Source: Reticulitermes lucifugus (taxonomy: Eukaryota > Arthropoda > Insecta > Blattodea > Rhinotermitidae). From it: a stretch of DNA of 64,000 bases. Below, one piece after another: positions 25,736 to 37,003 of this stretch. The notes beneath the pieces were generated by a model. It did no database searches. It saw only the letters and a list, made by a program, of their open reading frames with translations, and had not been told where the DNA came from. The stretch covers positions 471 through 64,470 of the forward strand of contig JAKCWW010000564.1 in assembly GCA_026260175.1 (NCBI GenBank), in the 5' to 3' direction. The number at the start of each line of letters is the position of its first letter. Position 1 is the stretch's first letter. The position numbers were made by a program, and so were the translations under genes.

Positions 25736-25974
25736 AATCTGTGGTCTTCTGGGTTATTACACGGCATCGTGTGGTAATTGTTTACAGATGTTTGGGGACA
25801 ACATATCGGTCCCATCCTCACCGGTCGAGAGTCCGAGTAGTCCCTACTCTTGACCCGTCAGGATGGGACCGATACGTTGTCCCAAAACGTAGGTAAACAA
25901 TTACCACACTATGCCATGTAATAACCCAGAAGACCACAGATTTCATCAACATCGCGGCGGAAGCCTGAAATAAA
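25736..25974 (+). mobile_element. Fold-back element (family F) with 12-bp target duplication
   Basis: The left arm (about 25736-25830, starting AATCTGTGGTCTTCTGGG) and right arm (about 25845-25942) are near-perfect inverted repeats that could form a hairpin of about 95 base pairs. The arms are followed on one side only by a tail, CATCGCGGCGGAAGCCTGAAAT. The sequence AAATGCATGTGT is duplicated directly outside both ends (25724-25735 and 25975-25986). The duplication length and one-sided tail point to retroposition rather than cut-and-paste transposition. This is the best-preserved copy of a family found across the window. Confidence 0.85.
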
Positions 25975-26388
25975 AAATGCATGTGTGACACATGAATCTC
26001 TCAACATTTGTATCACTCTTCCATTCACACGTCCATAATCTGAGGTGCAAGAAAGTGAACTGCAAAGGCAGCTACACACACGGTGGTGGTCAAGGTGGTC
26101 AGAGGTCCTGGCTGAGATGAAGCTACACAGCCCCTACATTGTATGTATGTGTACATATATGAAATTCATATACCAGTGGCATATGACTGGTGTCCAAAAG
26201 TTACGTTAAATACATCTCCTTCTGAAGCTAATTCTGAAGATGGGTTTGTGATCACGGTATAAAGAGCATCAATACCAACACATGACAGGATACTACCAAG
26301 CTAACACACACACACATACAATCAAACACATAAAGTGCATTATCTCTAATGGTGAATAATAAAGATGTAAAATCCTATTAAAACTTAC

Positions 26389-27866
26389 ATGCTGACATGC
26401 ATTTGATGTTGGTTGTTGAAGGGCTGCATCTCATCACAACTCTCTCCTCCTGAGCTGCTGGCAGTTGCATCAGAGTCCACAAAATTTTCCACCATTTTGA
26501 GTTGTGTGTGGAGTTGGCCAGAGACCTTCTCCAGTTCATTCTTGTCTTCTGCACTAAACTTTGGCAGCACACGAGGTCCATTACTAGATGAAGATGAAGG
26601 AGGATGATCTCCAGAACCAGATCCAAAGTACCTCTGAGATGAATGGTTTCGTGTGGACACAGCTGCCTGCTGCTGTGATAACATATCCAATCGCCTAAAG
26701 AGATTAGCCATTGCATGTGTGGATATACCTTTCACTTTCCTTTCCTTACGCGAAACCTCGGATTTTGTAGCACTTGTTTCTTCACTCTGCACAGACACAC
26801 CAACAGCACTACTACTTAGCCCTACAGAAGCTGTTTGTTCTTTCTGAGATGCACTTTGCTTCAACATTCTATGGGCATTTTCCAACAATCCTGTCACTTC
26901 TTCACTAACATGCTTCCCCATCGTCCTAGCTTGCAGCTTTCTAAGCCTTCTTAGAAGCCACTCACACTTACGTTCCATCTCAAATTGTTTTTTGCGTGCT
27001 TCCTCTATACGTTCCTTTGTCAGAGCCTCTTTGTTTTCTGTTACCAAAGGGTTTTCGGCGAGATTAACATCAACACACATGTTCATCATGTCTACATCAT
27101 TTAACAGCCGCTCAAATGTTGACAATCCACTAGCAATGTCAGTGCCATCTGATATAGCAAACATACCTTCTGGCTCACCACTCTCACTTGGATCCATGCC
27201 CACAGATTCCCCATGCAATGGAACATCTGGTTCTGTGGCATTACAGTCCATGTTCTTTATAACTTGAAGTAGCTCTTCTACATTCTGTCCCAAATCCACA
27301 CTACCACCCAAGTCACCAATGGAAATGGCTGCACCTAAATTCTTAAACAGTTGATCCATATCACTGGAAAGAATCTTCTCCTTCAAAAAATTTCCAGTCT
27401 CCAAAGATGGCACTGTTGCATTTGATTTCTGTAAACCCATGTTATCTTCCTGGTCCCCCATAGATGGGTCACAATTACTCATCATAAATCTACCTTCCTT
27501 CACTGGAACACTTTCCGAGGCTCCCAATTTGCTACCTGCAGACTGCAAGCCCCCACTTCTCCTTGCAGACGCTATAGCTAGGGTGGTCAAATTGTTGAAT
27601 GCAAAGGTACCAGGTTCTGTTTGAATTTCCTTGATTAAATCGTTTGCTATAAAATTCAACTGCCCTTCTAATTTCTTCTTTCCAGTAAGCTTTGTCACAA
27701 GACCAATGTGCCCATCTTTACGTAACAAATGCCCATTCGTTAATAACTGTGATATATTATTTAAACCACTTAATGTTACACCTACTGGAGATGCTGGCAA
27801 GGAATGTGAAGATGGAGGTAATTTGAATTTCTGAGACTGGCCAGCTTCTGTCAAAGCTGGTGCCAT
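26389..27866 (-). CDS. nsl1: KANSL1/nsl1 (waharan) homologue, first coding exon
   Basis: KANSL1 is a scaffold subunit of the nuclear NSL complex, which carries the MOF/KAT8 histone acetyltransferase. The open frame begins upstream with a non-ATG codon, so the start is placed at the ATG at 27866-27864. This gives MAPALTEAGQSQKFKLPPSS, closely resembling the conserved N-terminus of animal KANSL1 (MAPALT, then FKL and PPSS). The 492 residues include a basic coiled coil, ERIEEARKKQFEMERKCEW and LLRRLRKLQ (about 283-329), as expected for the family, and DSDATASSSGGES (about 464-476), matching a KANSL1 signature. The donor is AGCAT|GTAAGT (GT at 26388-26387), leaving two bases of a codon; the TAA after it is intronic. 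The C-terminal PEHE region that binds MOF was not found in the 26.4 kb downstream, so the gene probably continues past base 1 or has exons I missed. Confidence 0.9.
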
Positions 27867-29850
27867 GACAACCACATTGGGATGCCTCAACGAGGCAAAT
27901 CTCAGTCCCAGTCATCCATGGGTTTATTTCACCAGCATCACACACAAAATCCCTGACATCATATTCAGGAATGGGTATTACATACAAGTTCTGGAAGTTC
28001 TGTTTTCCGTGAATTCTGGCATTTTAAAATAAACATTATCAAACAGCACACACAGCTTCCCTTCAAAATACTCTTTCAGTCATGTCTTTCACTGCAGCAT
28101 TATCACAGGTATTCTCGTTCGCTAGAGCAGTGAAAAATATCATCCTAACCACCTATTACCATGTAACTTATCTTGCTATTCAATTTTGAAACACAAAAGA
28201 AATAAAACACCAGTCACGGGCACACAATCAATTCGTCACGCATCTTCAGTCTCCAGCAGGTTCCGTTCCTTCAAAACTCATATTTTATTCCCTGAACTAC
28301 ACACGCTAAAACGTATTTCCTGCAAACAATACAACACGGCTTAATGTTAACACTGCACTACAGTACATGTTTCATTACTACACGTAATTCTCATATGATG
28401 TCAACATGCACCGCAGGTCACAACACGCTCTTCCAGCACCCCCATCGGTTGCCCCCTCCCACTGCAGCACAAACACCAACACCCACGTGACAAAGCCCGA
28501 GCCTATGATACGTATGTGGCGACACCGCAAACAGGACAAAATAACGCAAGACCTTTTGCGAGAAGCGTTATCATTAAAACGCATCTAATGTTACACGACA
28601 ACGTAGTACACTACAGGCTTACCCGGTAACACTTTCATTTTATACACAGCTACAAATGACCGATAATCGTATCATTCTGTTCAAAAATGTTCCCGAACAA
28701 TGGCGGAATACGACGTAAATGCGTACAGAAACTGCAACAAACGATCCACTACAACGACCGGCCAAGGCCTGCATCACTACTCAAACACATTACATACATT
28801 TCACACATGCCAGTTTCTCTTTCAAAGTCATAACATCATTACATAATTAAATACTGCACGAATTGGCAGACCATTTGTGGCACAATTATACGAATCATGA
28901 CAAATAACTTTCAATTCGAAGTATTCCGTTGTTCAAGAAAGTAATATCTATCTTGCCTAGAGTGTGCGCTTTATGACATCAATACTGGAACCCCTCTAGA
29001 ACACATTTCCTATTGGTTGAAGCAGACATTCCTATACATAAACGTTTACCCTGTACTGTAAGAAGAAAATAAAACTATACTTTAATGTGTAAACATTATG
29101 AAGCAATAGAGACCTTTGGCTGAACTGAAATTTACATTTCAAATCGTACAGTCATAAATATGGGTTAATATCTTTAACATCAGTAATTAACCACCATTCC
29201 ATCTGGACACAGTTGGGGAAGTAGAGCGCAGAATTAAACAGCCAGCCATTCCATCCAAGTCTTTTGTTTAGTTTGGTGGGCTGAATTACGCCGGCGCGCC
29301 AGGAAGAGGTATTTGATGGTTATATCCGCTAGGCAGCGCTATTGTAGTTGCGATTGGTGTAGCGTTGTATGTGGTGTTATGTGCATATAGTATTTATACA
29401 GTTCGTGGAAGAAATGTTGAGCTCACTTTTTTGTTAAGGAGTTTGTGTTATGTACCCGCTACATGCCTTGGTTTTGTTTTGCGTTCTATTCGCGGTGATT
29501 GCACCACACGTTAACAAAAGGTTACGATCAGTTGAATCGAAATTAGGTTATGTTTTCGTAGTGCTTAATAGGCTCGTATTTTCTGTCTGAAATAGATGTT
29601 AATGATGAGCACTTTGACTGAGACTTCAAGTTGTCACGACATTAAAAGTAAAGATCTTGATCTCTTGGCTTACTACACCTTTAGTAAGTTAACGTTTCGG
29701 GGATACTGCTGCTTCTGTCTTCAGCGTAGAAGATGGATGCAACAGACATTTCCGAAACGTCGACAAACGCCTCCGGGACAACAGGGTGTAATAAACAGAG
29801 GACACCACAGGCTAAATCTGCGAAGGATGTTTTCAGGATGAAGGCATTGG
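27867..29850 (-). promoter_or_regulatory. CpG-rich 5' region and probable promoter of nsl1
   Basis: CpG dinucleotides are common here (for example around 28370-28760 and 29280-29590) but rare on both sides (about 21,900-27,850 and 29,900-63,500). This is what is expected of an unmethylated promoter between methylated gene bodies. It lies directly 5' of the nsl1 start codon. No clear TATA box or initiator could be assigned, and the 5' UTR structure is unknown. A fold-back repeat copy occupies about 29680-29835. No plus-strand gene was found starting here. Confidence 0.5.
29680..29835 (+). mobile_element. Fold-back element (family F) in the nsl1 5' region
   Basis: GTTAACGTTTCGGGGATAC and the inverse ACATTTCCGAAACGTCGAC flank a short loop (CTTCTGTCTTCAGCGTAGAA). 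It is upstream of nsl1, so it could have contributed promoter sequence (inference). Confidence 0.6.
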
Positions 29851-30624
29851 TATTATGTATAATAATATATTTAAATCTTATTGTGAACTCCAAGAACATA
29901 TTTCTAAGATGGACATAAATGTGCTATTTATCTTGATTCGGATATGGACACTGATCATCATATATCCAATGCTCTGTAGTTTTCTGTTGATGAGACGTGA
30001 ACATATACTTAGTTTTCTCAGCATTTACAGCTAAATCAACCTTCTATTCTCGAGCTTCTTTGTTTTTGTCTACAGTATCTTTTCTCATGCAGTAAATTAA
30101 TATCGGTGCAGATCTGAAGTTGGTGTGTCCCATTGAAATTAAGTCTCTCCTTATATTTCTTCTCCCTTCCTAATGGCATATTGAAAAGCAGAGTTGAAAA
30201 GCGGTGGTGGTAAAGTATGTCATTATTTCAGAGCATTCTGAATAGGAAATGTACCAGATAAATATTTGCCTGTATGGACTTTACTGTAAGTTTTATTTGA
30301 ATTTACCTGTTTTCATGGGTATTTCAGAGTTACTGAGAATATACAAAACCTCCCTCCTAACCAAATCATAGGGTTTCTTAAAGCCTGTAAGTAGGTGATG
30401 CAGTGCCTCATTGCATTCCCATTTTCTCTTTAAGTATTTGATGAATGCAGAATATCTGATTAGCTGTCAGTTTACTGCATTGAAATTCACATTGATGATC
30501 CCCAGTAATTTCATCTACATATGAAGTTAGCCTTGGATAAAATGTTTTATGTAGTTGATAACAGTGGTACCTCAGTAATTAACCACAGTCAATTTTATCA
30601 CTCTTGGTATAAATAGGTAGAATC

Positions 30625-30835
30625 ATAGACTGCTTCAGGCTCTATTGAGCTGTAGGTGTCCCACAGGGAAGTCTCTTGTCTTGGCACTAGACATGATTGT
30701 GTGATGTGAGAGGCTTAGGTCAGAGCTTTGGCTAGTCTGTCTCTGTATAGTGCTTGTGGGACACCTGCAATCATGTTACGTGAGAGGCTTAGTCTCTGTA
30801 CAGTGGTTGTGGGACACCTATAGCTCACTAGACCC
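30625..30835. repeat. Local tandem duplication
   Basis: GTGAGAGGCTTAGGTCAGAG, then GTGCTTGTGGGACACCTG, recurs as GTGAGAGGCTTAGTCTCTG, then GTGGTTGTGGGACACCTATA, about 70 bases later. An inverse GTAGGTGTCCCACAGG lies just before. Confidence 0.7.
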
Positions 30836-33800
30836 CTGCTTCCATTGTTCATGCAGTTCTTCCTTATACTACAGGTTGTGGATTGAGGAGATGGCCTACA
30901 GATATTGGGGTGGGGTGGGGGGTGAGCTGCAAATATATTGAATAAGCAGTTGCAGACAACTGACAAGGGGTGCTCCTACAGCTTAGGGGTTGTGTGAGGG
31001 GCTTAGAGCTTCTCAACATAAAAATCAGTGTGTTGTGAAATACTATGCAGGGCCTCAAACATTTTTGGATTCTGTAGAATCTTTGTATATATATACACAT
31101 TTATTAATTAAATTAATGTTTCAAGTGATGGTAGTTTGTAGTTTTTTATTTATTCAGAAAATAATCCCATTTTTCTTTCAATTGATGCTATGTAGTCTGA
31201 GATTATGACACTTCCACTAAATAAACCCTAAGTAAATGAGCCCCATTTTAATGTTATCCCCATATTCTCCTTGGTTTTTCAAGTAGCAGCATAAATAAAG
31301 TTCCTGTAGGAGAACTTTCCTTTTCAGGCTACATAACTTCAGTAATTAGCTGCATCTGTCAACACTTGATTAAGGACACTTGCTTGTAACTGAAAGTCCA
31401 TTATGTGTGTCAGTAAGTTTTAGTCATATTTCTCTTGGATAATTGTTACACTTTAATGTTCTATGTACAGTGGTGGAGGCTGTGTGCTATGAAACTGTTT
31501 GCCTCACTTTGCCAATTTATTGTAGTGTTTTAATCCATTCTGTATTGACAGGAATAACCGAACAAGCAGATTGCATTATCTGAAATTGGTGGTAGGTTAT
31601 AATGAATGAACATTGAACTGGAGGTGTGGTATTTTTTCATTCATAAAGTCCTTACACTGGTTTTATGTCGATTATTTAATGACTCGGCCAATTGCTTAGA
31701 TTATGTAGCATCAGTGATAGATGAATAAACGAGTATGGAGCATTGGTGCAATGATGATAGGGGAACACTGATGTGCTCCTTGTCCAGTACCAATTTTTGC
31801 ACCAGAGATCACACATAGACTGGCCTAGGATTGAACCTGGGTCTCAGTGGTGAGAGGCTGGTAACTGACTGCCTGAGCCATGGCACAGTCTTGATGCTGT
31901 TGGAGGCAAAAGGGGGAAAAATCTGCATTGGACTAGTCAAGAGTATTGGTCCAGAAATTTTTAGTATAAAGGTAACAGTACCCTACAGGTCTTTGTGTTT
32001 TAATCTACCTGTAATTGGATTACTACAGTAAGAGAAACTTCGTAAGATTGTATTTTATGGATATGAGGTCAGGAAGTAGTAGCTAAACATTATGTAAGTA
32101 ATAGCAAGATATGCGATATTAACTAATATACATGTATTTTTTTTTATAAAATCACAGGGAAAGATCAAAAGATATCAGAACAGGATAAATATTTTTCTTT
32201 GTTTTGTAACAAGCAAACAGTATGAGATTGGACTATGGAACACTTTTTTAGCGCAAAACAACACATATAAAAACTTACATTTAACAGTTTCTTTTGCAAT
32301 AGGAAAAAAGAATTGTCACCACTGAGTGATTTTTAACAATTATTAATATACAATAAATGTGCATCACAAGAGGATGAGACTCAAATATGCAGAAAACACT
32401 GTGCTCAACAATTTTTAAAATATTTTTGACCAGTTACATTTTACAAAAAATTTCAAAAAAGACATCATTTTCACACGGAAGTATTGCTGCATGAGAAGAA
32501 TTATTTTTAAAGCCATCGCACGACACACACGTCACATTATCAGTTATACAAAGTCCAACATAATCACCCTGGTTCATTTATGACTTGACTGAACAATGGC
32601 AGGCATTTTGCAGATGAGACAAGCAGGATGTTCGTGGCAGTCGTCAGAAGAATGTCACGTTCAGTGACTTTAACTGTCATGTATAATTTCCCATGTTGTG
32701 CTTTTATCACAGACCTTTATACAGGAGCACCTGCTTTGATTGTTCGTACACAGGAAAAGAAAGCTGCCTTCTTTTAGTCTTTTTTGTTTCTTGAAAATAA
32801 TTTTATTTTTGTAGTTTCTGTCAATATATGTTGCAAGAACAACCATCATTATTTCTAACAAAATCTGCTTATACCCGTATTGTATTGTAGATATTAGGCA
32901 AAGAAGTTAATTTCAATGTCACTGTTATTTTCTGCCTTGGTCTCAAAAGATCCCTGCTTACGGTTACCTCTGACCTGTATCGACACTCTGATTTGTATCG
33001 ACACTCTGATTGACATATGCTACTTGTTATGAGTACAATATTCATATGAGTGCAGTTTACATAAAAAGATTTTTTTGTTTGGTTTAATTTGCATGGAATT
33101 TCTGAAATCACACTAAATTGTTGTATCAACTCCTTCGCTAACTATAAAGTATTGCTGAAGACTTTTTTGTATCAAAACTGATAAGGGTTACTGATATTTA
33201 GAATATATCTGCTCATAATTATGATGATAAATGAAACATGATATCTGCTGAGATTTGATGTTCTTACAGTAGTGAGTATTAAGGTACGAGCTTCCAAGAT
33301 GTGATGCTTTATAGTTTGGTAGGTAGTACGACTCTAAAGAACCTCATGATCAAGTGTCATATCCCAGGAGACTGTAATAATGGCATGATGAGTGCTCTGT
33401 ACATCATGTGGGTCATTCCAGTTGGAACCAAATACAAGAAAAGAAACATGTATCAATTTTTCTAACTCCTATAGTATTATTTCAGGACTGTTTGTTATTC
33501 TGTGTATTAACTCGAAAAAATCTTCAATATTTTAGGTAAAGGAGGCATGCAGTAATGCAGGGTGGCCCAAATGGAAATGATATATAAAGACCATGTATGT
33601 GTTGGTAATGGTATGTAAAGAGTGTTACATTATGAAGTTTGGAAGCTTTTTAGATATAACAGGTAGAATGAGGCATGTGGCACAACATGATGTAGCATCC
33701 CCAAATTACCTTTTTTACAGAACAGATGTTTTTTTGTACAAGTGTTCATGGACCACTAAATATCAACCTGCAAGCTCTTCACTGAGTTATTATAACAGAC

Positions 33801-34132
33801 ATAGCAGGAATATTACCTTTGAAATGAATTTTGTATGTATCAGATCTTACTTCATTTAAACTTCATATATTACCATCGATGATTAATACTAAGTTAAGGC
33901 AGATCATTTATGTCAGCACACTGAAAATTGAAACAGCTCCATAACAGTGAAGTGAACTGGCACACTGTATTAACAGATCAGTATATACACAAGTATAAAT
34001 GCAAGAAATAAAAAATAGGAAGGTTTCTAGAGCACAGTAGGAACATTAGGATCATATTAAACAGCAGAATTAGTTTTAAATAAAGACAAAAATGTGATAA
34101 TACCATTAACTCCTCCACAGCGATCATCACTT

Positions 34133-34446
34133 TCACTGGGGAGGCAGTGCTGAGTATGGAAGAGAATTATTTTGCAAGGTAGTCTGGATGGCAGAAAAGG
34201 ATTCTTCCGTGGATGACTGTATTGAGAGGGACAGGTTGAAACTTTCTGCTGAGCCAGATGATTTGGACTTAGACCTTGGGTTGTCATTTCTTAGGTCCCT
34301 GGCATTCATTTTATCGTAAATACTTGGTCCCAAACTTGATTTGTGGTCCAATCAGTATTTTCCCATGCTGCTTTGTGTAAAGCGTGTTGAGCATCGTAAT
34401 TTGAAATACACAATCCGATAACGTCTCTCACACTACAAAGAATGTT
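34133..34446 (-). pseudogene. Possible coding relic or unplaced exon in broken frames
   Basis: An acceptor-like TTCTTTGTAG precedes a frame reading VRDVIGLCISNYDAQHALHK and AAWENTDWTTNQVW, which stops at TGA near 34307. A second frame then gives a Ser-rich stretch (RSKSKSSGSAESFNLSLSIQ, QSSTEESFSAIQ), stopping at 34133. A third gives SESDDRCGGVNGIITFLSLF down to 34057. Each looks more protein-like than chance, and CpGs persist here in a CpG-poor area. It could be a 3' exon of the membrane-protein gene with indels, part of another gene, or a decayed insertion. No family was recognised. Confidence 0.3.
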
Positions 34447-35084
34447 ATTTTTCATTTAAATCATGCCTTATAACAGAAATGTCTGATATAAAACATATTT
34501 ATCACTTATAATTTGGGCATACTATTTTAACAGTTTTAACTGTGAGATTTTTGTTGTTCATTTCTTAATGAACAATATCTGAATCACTTTAAAAACTGAA
34601 ATGAATTTGTGAGATATCAGGTTGTCATGGTGGAAAGTATTAAGATTGTGGTCATTTGGAGTATGATGCCACATAGGTTGGTAGATGGGTACCATTGTTT
34701 CGAAGGAACCTACTGCCTCCATCTTCACAGTTCCTCAAAAGCATACTGTCTACCAAAGTACATGGGACACATACCAGAAGTCTGTCATCTTTAAAACTGA
34801 AGTTTCTTACACTGATTGCAACCATGTGCAAGATAAAAGGTGAAGCCTCGACTGGGAACCCGATGACTGTAGGCTGGTTCAACCGTTTCAAACCCCGGTG
34901 TTATAATCAGTACCACCTACTGGAACACTAAAAACTCTTCATTCTGGCCACTAAGTGTGTTTGTGTGTTTCATATGTATTTGGAACAAATGGTAATTATT
35001 TCCCTGACCAGCATGGCTGATTGCTATAATGGAGACAGAGTTTGTCTTTGTTAGGTATGAACTGAGTTTTCATATGTAGTTTAG

Positions 35085-35290
35085 ATAAATTTCAGTCTCC
35101 CTCCAGTTTAAATCCTGAGCCAGTCTGTGAGATATGGACAAAGTGGCTTTGGGGCAGGTTTTCTCCGAGTATCTCACTTGTCTGTCCTCGGTATCATTCC
35201 ACCAGTGCTCTGTACTCATCATCTTAATATAACTATTATCAGAAGGACAAACAGGTGAAGCCTTAGAAATTTCAAACAAAGAAAATGTTC
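35085..35290 (+). mobile_element. tRNA-related SINE (family S3), aged
   Basis: TTTAAATCCTGAGCCAGTC (decayed B-box region), GGCTTTGGGGCAGGTTTTC and CACCAGTGCTCTGTACTCAT align in order with the copies at 51355 and 54435. Confidence 0.7.
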
Positions 35291-35339
35291 TTTCAGATGT
35301 TTGAGAGCACTGGAAAGAAAAGTAGTTTAATATTGCTTT

Positions 35340-35500
35340 TTCTGTCTTTCAACAAAGTGGCACTGGGACAGGTTTTTTTCAATTAGTTTGGTTGCCCCTG
35401 TCATTGCTCCATTCTCACTCATATCTTCACACTGCTTTTATCATAAGGACAAGTGGGTGAAGCCTGGGAACTTTCAGATACAGCACTGCTCTTTCAGAAA
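35340..35500 (+). mobile_element. Fragment of SINE family S3
   Basis: It starts at the core (GTGGCACTGGGACAGGTTTT) and runs through TCATTGCTCCATTCTCACTC and AAGGACAAGTGGGTGAAGCC, the family 3' end, directly downstream of another copy. Confidence 0.65.
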
Positions 35501-35770
35501 TGGTCAGCATTGGGAATAAAGATGCTGTCATTTCCTTTTCACCCTTCAAAGGGTTAATTGAACATGGGCTCTGAACCACAAGGGATGTGGTATTATTCAC
35601 GCTATCTAGTGTGTCAAAAGCTCTTTGCCGATAGCAGACCACATGCTTGTGATATATATTAAAAATCTGGCAAAACTGGTGATGAACAGTGGTAAATTTG
35701 AATTGAAATGTATTCCTTGTCAGCAGGAGGTACTTTGTGTTTATATTGGAATATCACTTGCAAAGAGATA

Positions 35771-35945
35771 CAGTAAAACCTCTATTTAATGAATTGCTGG
35801 GGGATTAGAATATATTTCACTAAATCAAGGTTTTCATTAAATGGAGGTTACATTGTTTGTATGGAGGTATTGTCGGGACATGAAAAAATCATTACTAAAT
35901 CTGGGATTTCACTAAATGCGGGAACATTAAATTGGGGTTTTACTG
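35771..35945. mobile_element. pogo/Tc1-mariner-like MITE
   Basis: The left end CAGTAAAACCTCTATTTAAT and the right end, reverse-complemented, CAGTAAAACCCCAATTTAAT match at 18 of 20 positions. TA is at 35769-35770 and 35946-35947. It is 175 bases with no coding capacity, and the interior repeats variants of the end sequence in both orientations (for example 35822-35850 and 35890-35915). Confidence 0.8.
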
Positions 35946-36569
35946 TAATAAATATTTAGCAAGAATTGTGGAAGTTCCTAGTTTGAGGCAATAACACCAT
36001 AAATTCAGTTTAAAACAACAGTCACTAAGTAAACCTACATCAATCTTTGTGTGTTTTGGACTGCAAGATTACAGAATCATCACTTAAAAACTGTGGTCAC
36101 GACTCATTTCAGTCCGTAAAAGATAGACTGTATAAAATTTATGAGATCTGAGAGTTGAAATGTGTCTAAAACTAATGAAGGAATTCCACTGTGTCAGTAG
36201 TGAGTAAACTATCTTGATGAAATTGAGCGTGTTAAGTTCAAAATGAATGCTACAAACTAAGCAACATAATTTACACTGTAACTGTAGTACACCATATTCA
36301 GTATGAAATTTATTTTTGTTTTGTAAGATCTGCATGTTCTATGGGAGCCGAAACCACAGCCAACAGACTGGTTTCCTCTGGACGGTAACTCCAGCAACTA
36401 TATTCTACATTCCTTCTTTTCAGTAACGGTATATTCTATACTGTATTACATGTTTCATATATTTTAGTTTCTGAGCTTCAAAATTTGAAACATGCATTTG
36501 GGTTGTAAGACTTTTTGTATTTACAGAGCTTAATGTTGTATTGTACTTTGGGGTTTTAAAATTGTTGCA

Positions 36570-36705
36570 TACTGTCTTCTGGAATGTGACACCATGTGGG
36601 CTGGTACAGATTTACCAGTGTTTTGGAGGAACCTGCCTCCGTCTTCTTCTACCCTGATGATTGAGGCAGTAGGTTCCTACCGAACATAGGTAAATGGATT
36701 AATTT
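36570..36705 (+). mobile_element. Fold-back element (family F), aged, intergenic
   Basis: TGTCTTCTGGAATGTGACAC, TTTTGGAGGAACCTGCCTCC and the inverse GAGGCAGTAGGTTCCTACCG are in family order. It lies between the last identified exon of the membrane-protein gene and nsl1. Confidence 0.65.
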
Positions 36706-37003
36706 TAGGTACTATCCCGGAATATGCATAGATGAACTGAGGAAAACAACAAATCTGAGACATGGTAGCTGGTCTGTAGACTGAGATTCGAAGCCAGAAT
36801 CTCTCGAATACAAAGCAGGACTACTACTGACAACATTAATGTCTGATATATTCAGACCGTGAAATATGAGTATGTAAATGTATAGGGCACACTATGTATG
36901 CATAAAAATTCCTAATTTTGAAACTCAGGAACTCAGATATTTCCCTGCTTATCTAACAGATTATTTGAATAGGATGTTCCTTCTCCAAGATCTTTAATGC
37001 GGT

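Larger units (their letters stand above)
21900..26388 (-). other. nsl1: CpG-poor sequence downstream of the nsl1 exon (probable intron)
   Basis: This begins at the donor at 26388 and is CpG-depleted back to about 21,900. It holds the fold-back element at 25736, an aged fold-back copy at about 24495-24740 and the (GA)n tract. No further nsl1 exon with a clear acceptor, phase and KANSL1 similarity was found. Confidence 0.5.
29851..37003. other. CpG-poor stretch between the two genes
   Basis: It contains the SINEs at 35085 and 35340, the MITE at 35771, fold-back remains at about 33250-33410, 34600-34800 and 36570, the local duplication at 30625, a tRNA-like fragment at about 31805-31890 (TAGGATTGAACCTGGGTCTC on the plus strand), and the broken coding-like patch at 34133. 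CpG depletion suggests that transcription of the membrane-protein gene, or its 3' UTR, may extend into it. Confidence 0.45.

Noticed and set aside
29733-29918. 61-codon plus-strand frame near the CpG-rich region
   Set aside because: It begins inside a fold-back repeat and has no support as a divergent gene.
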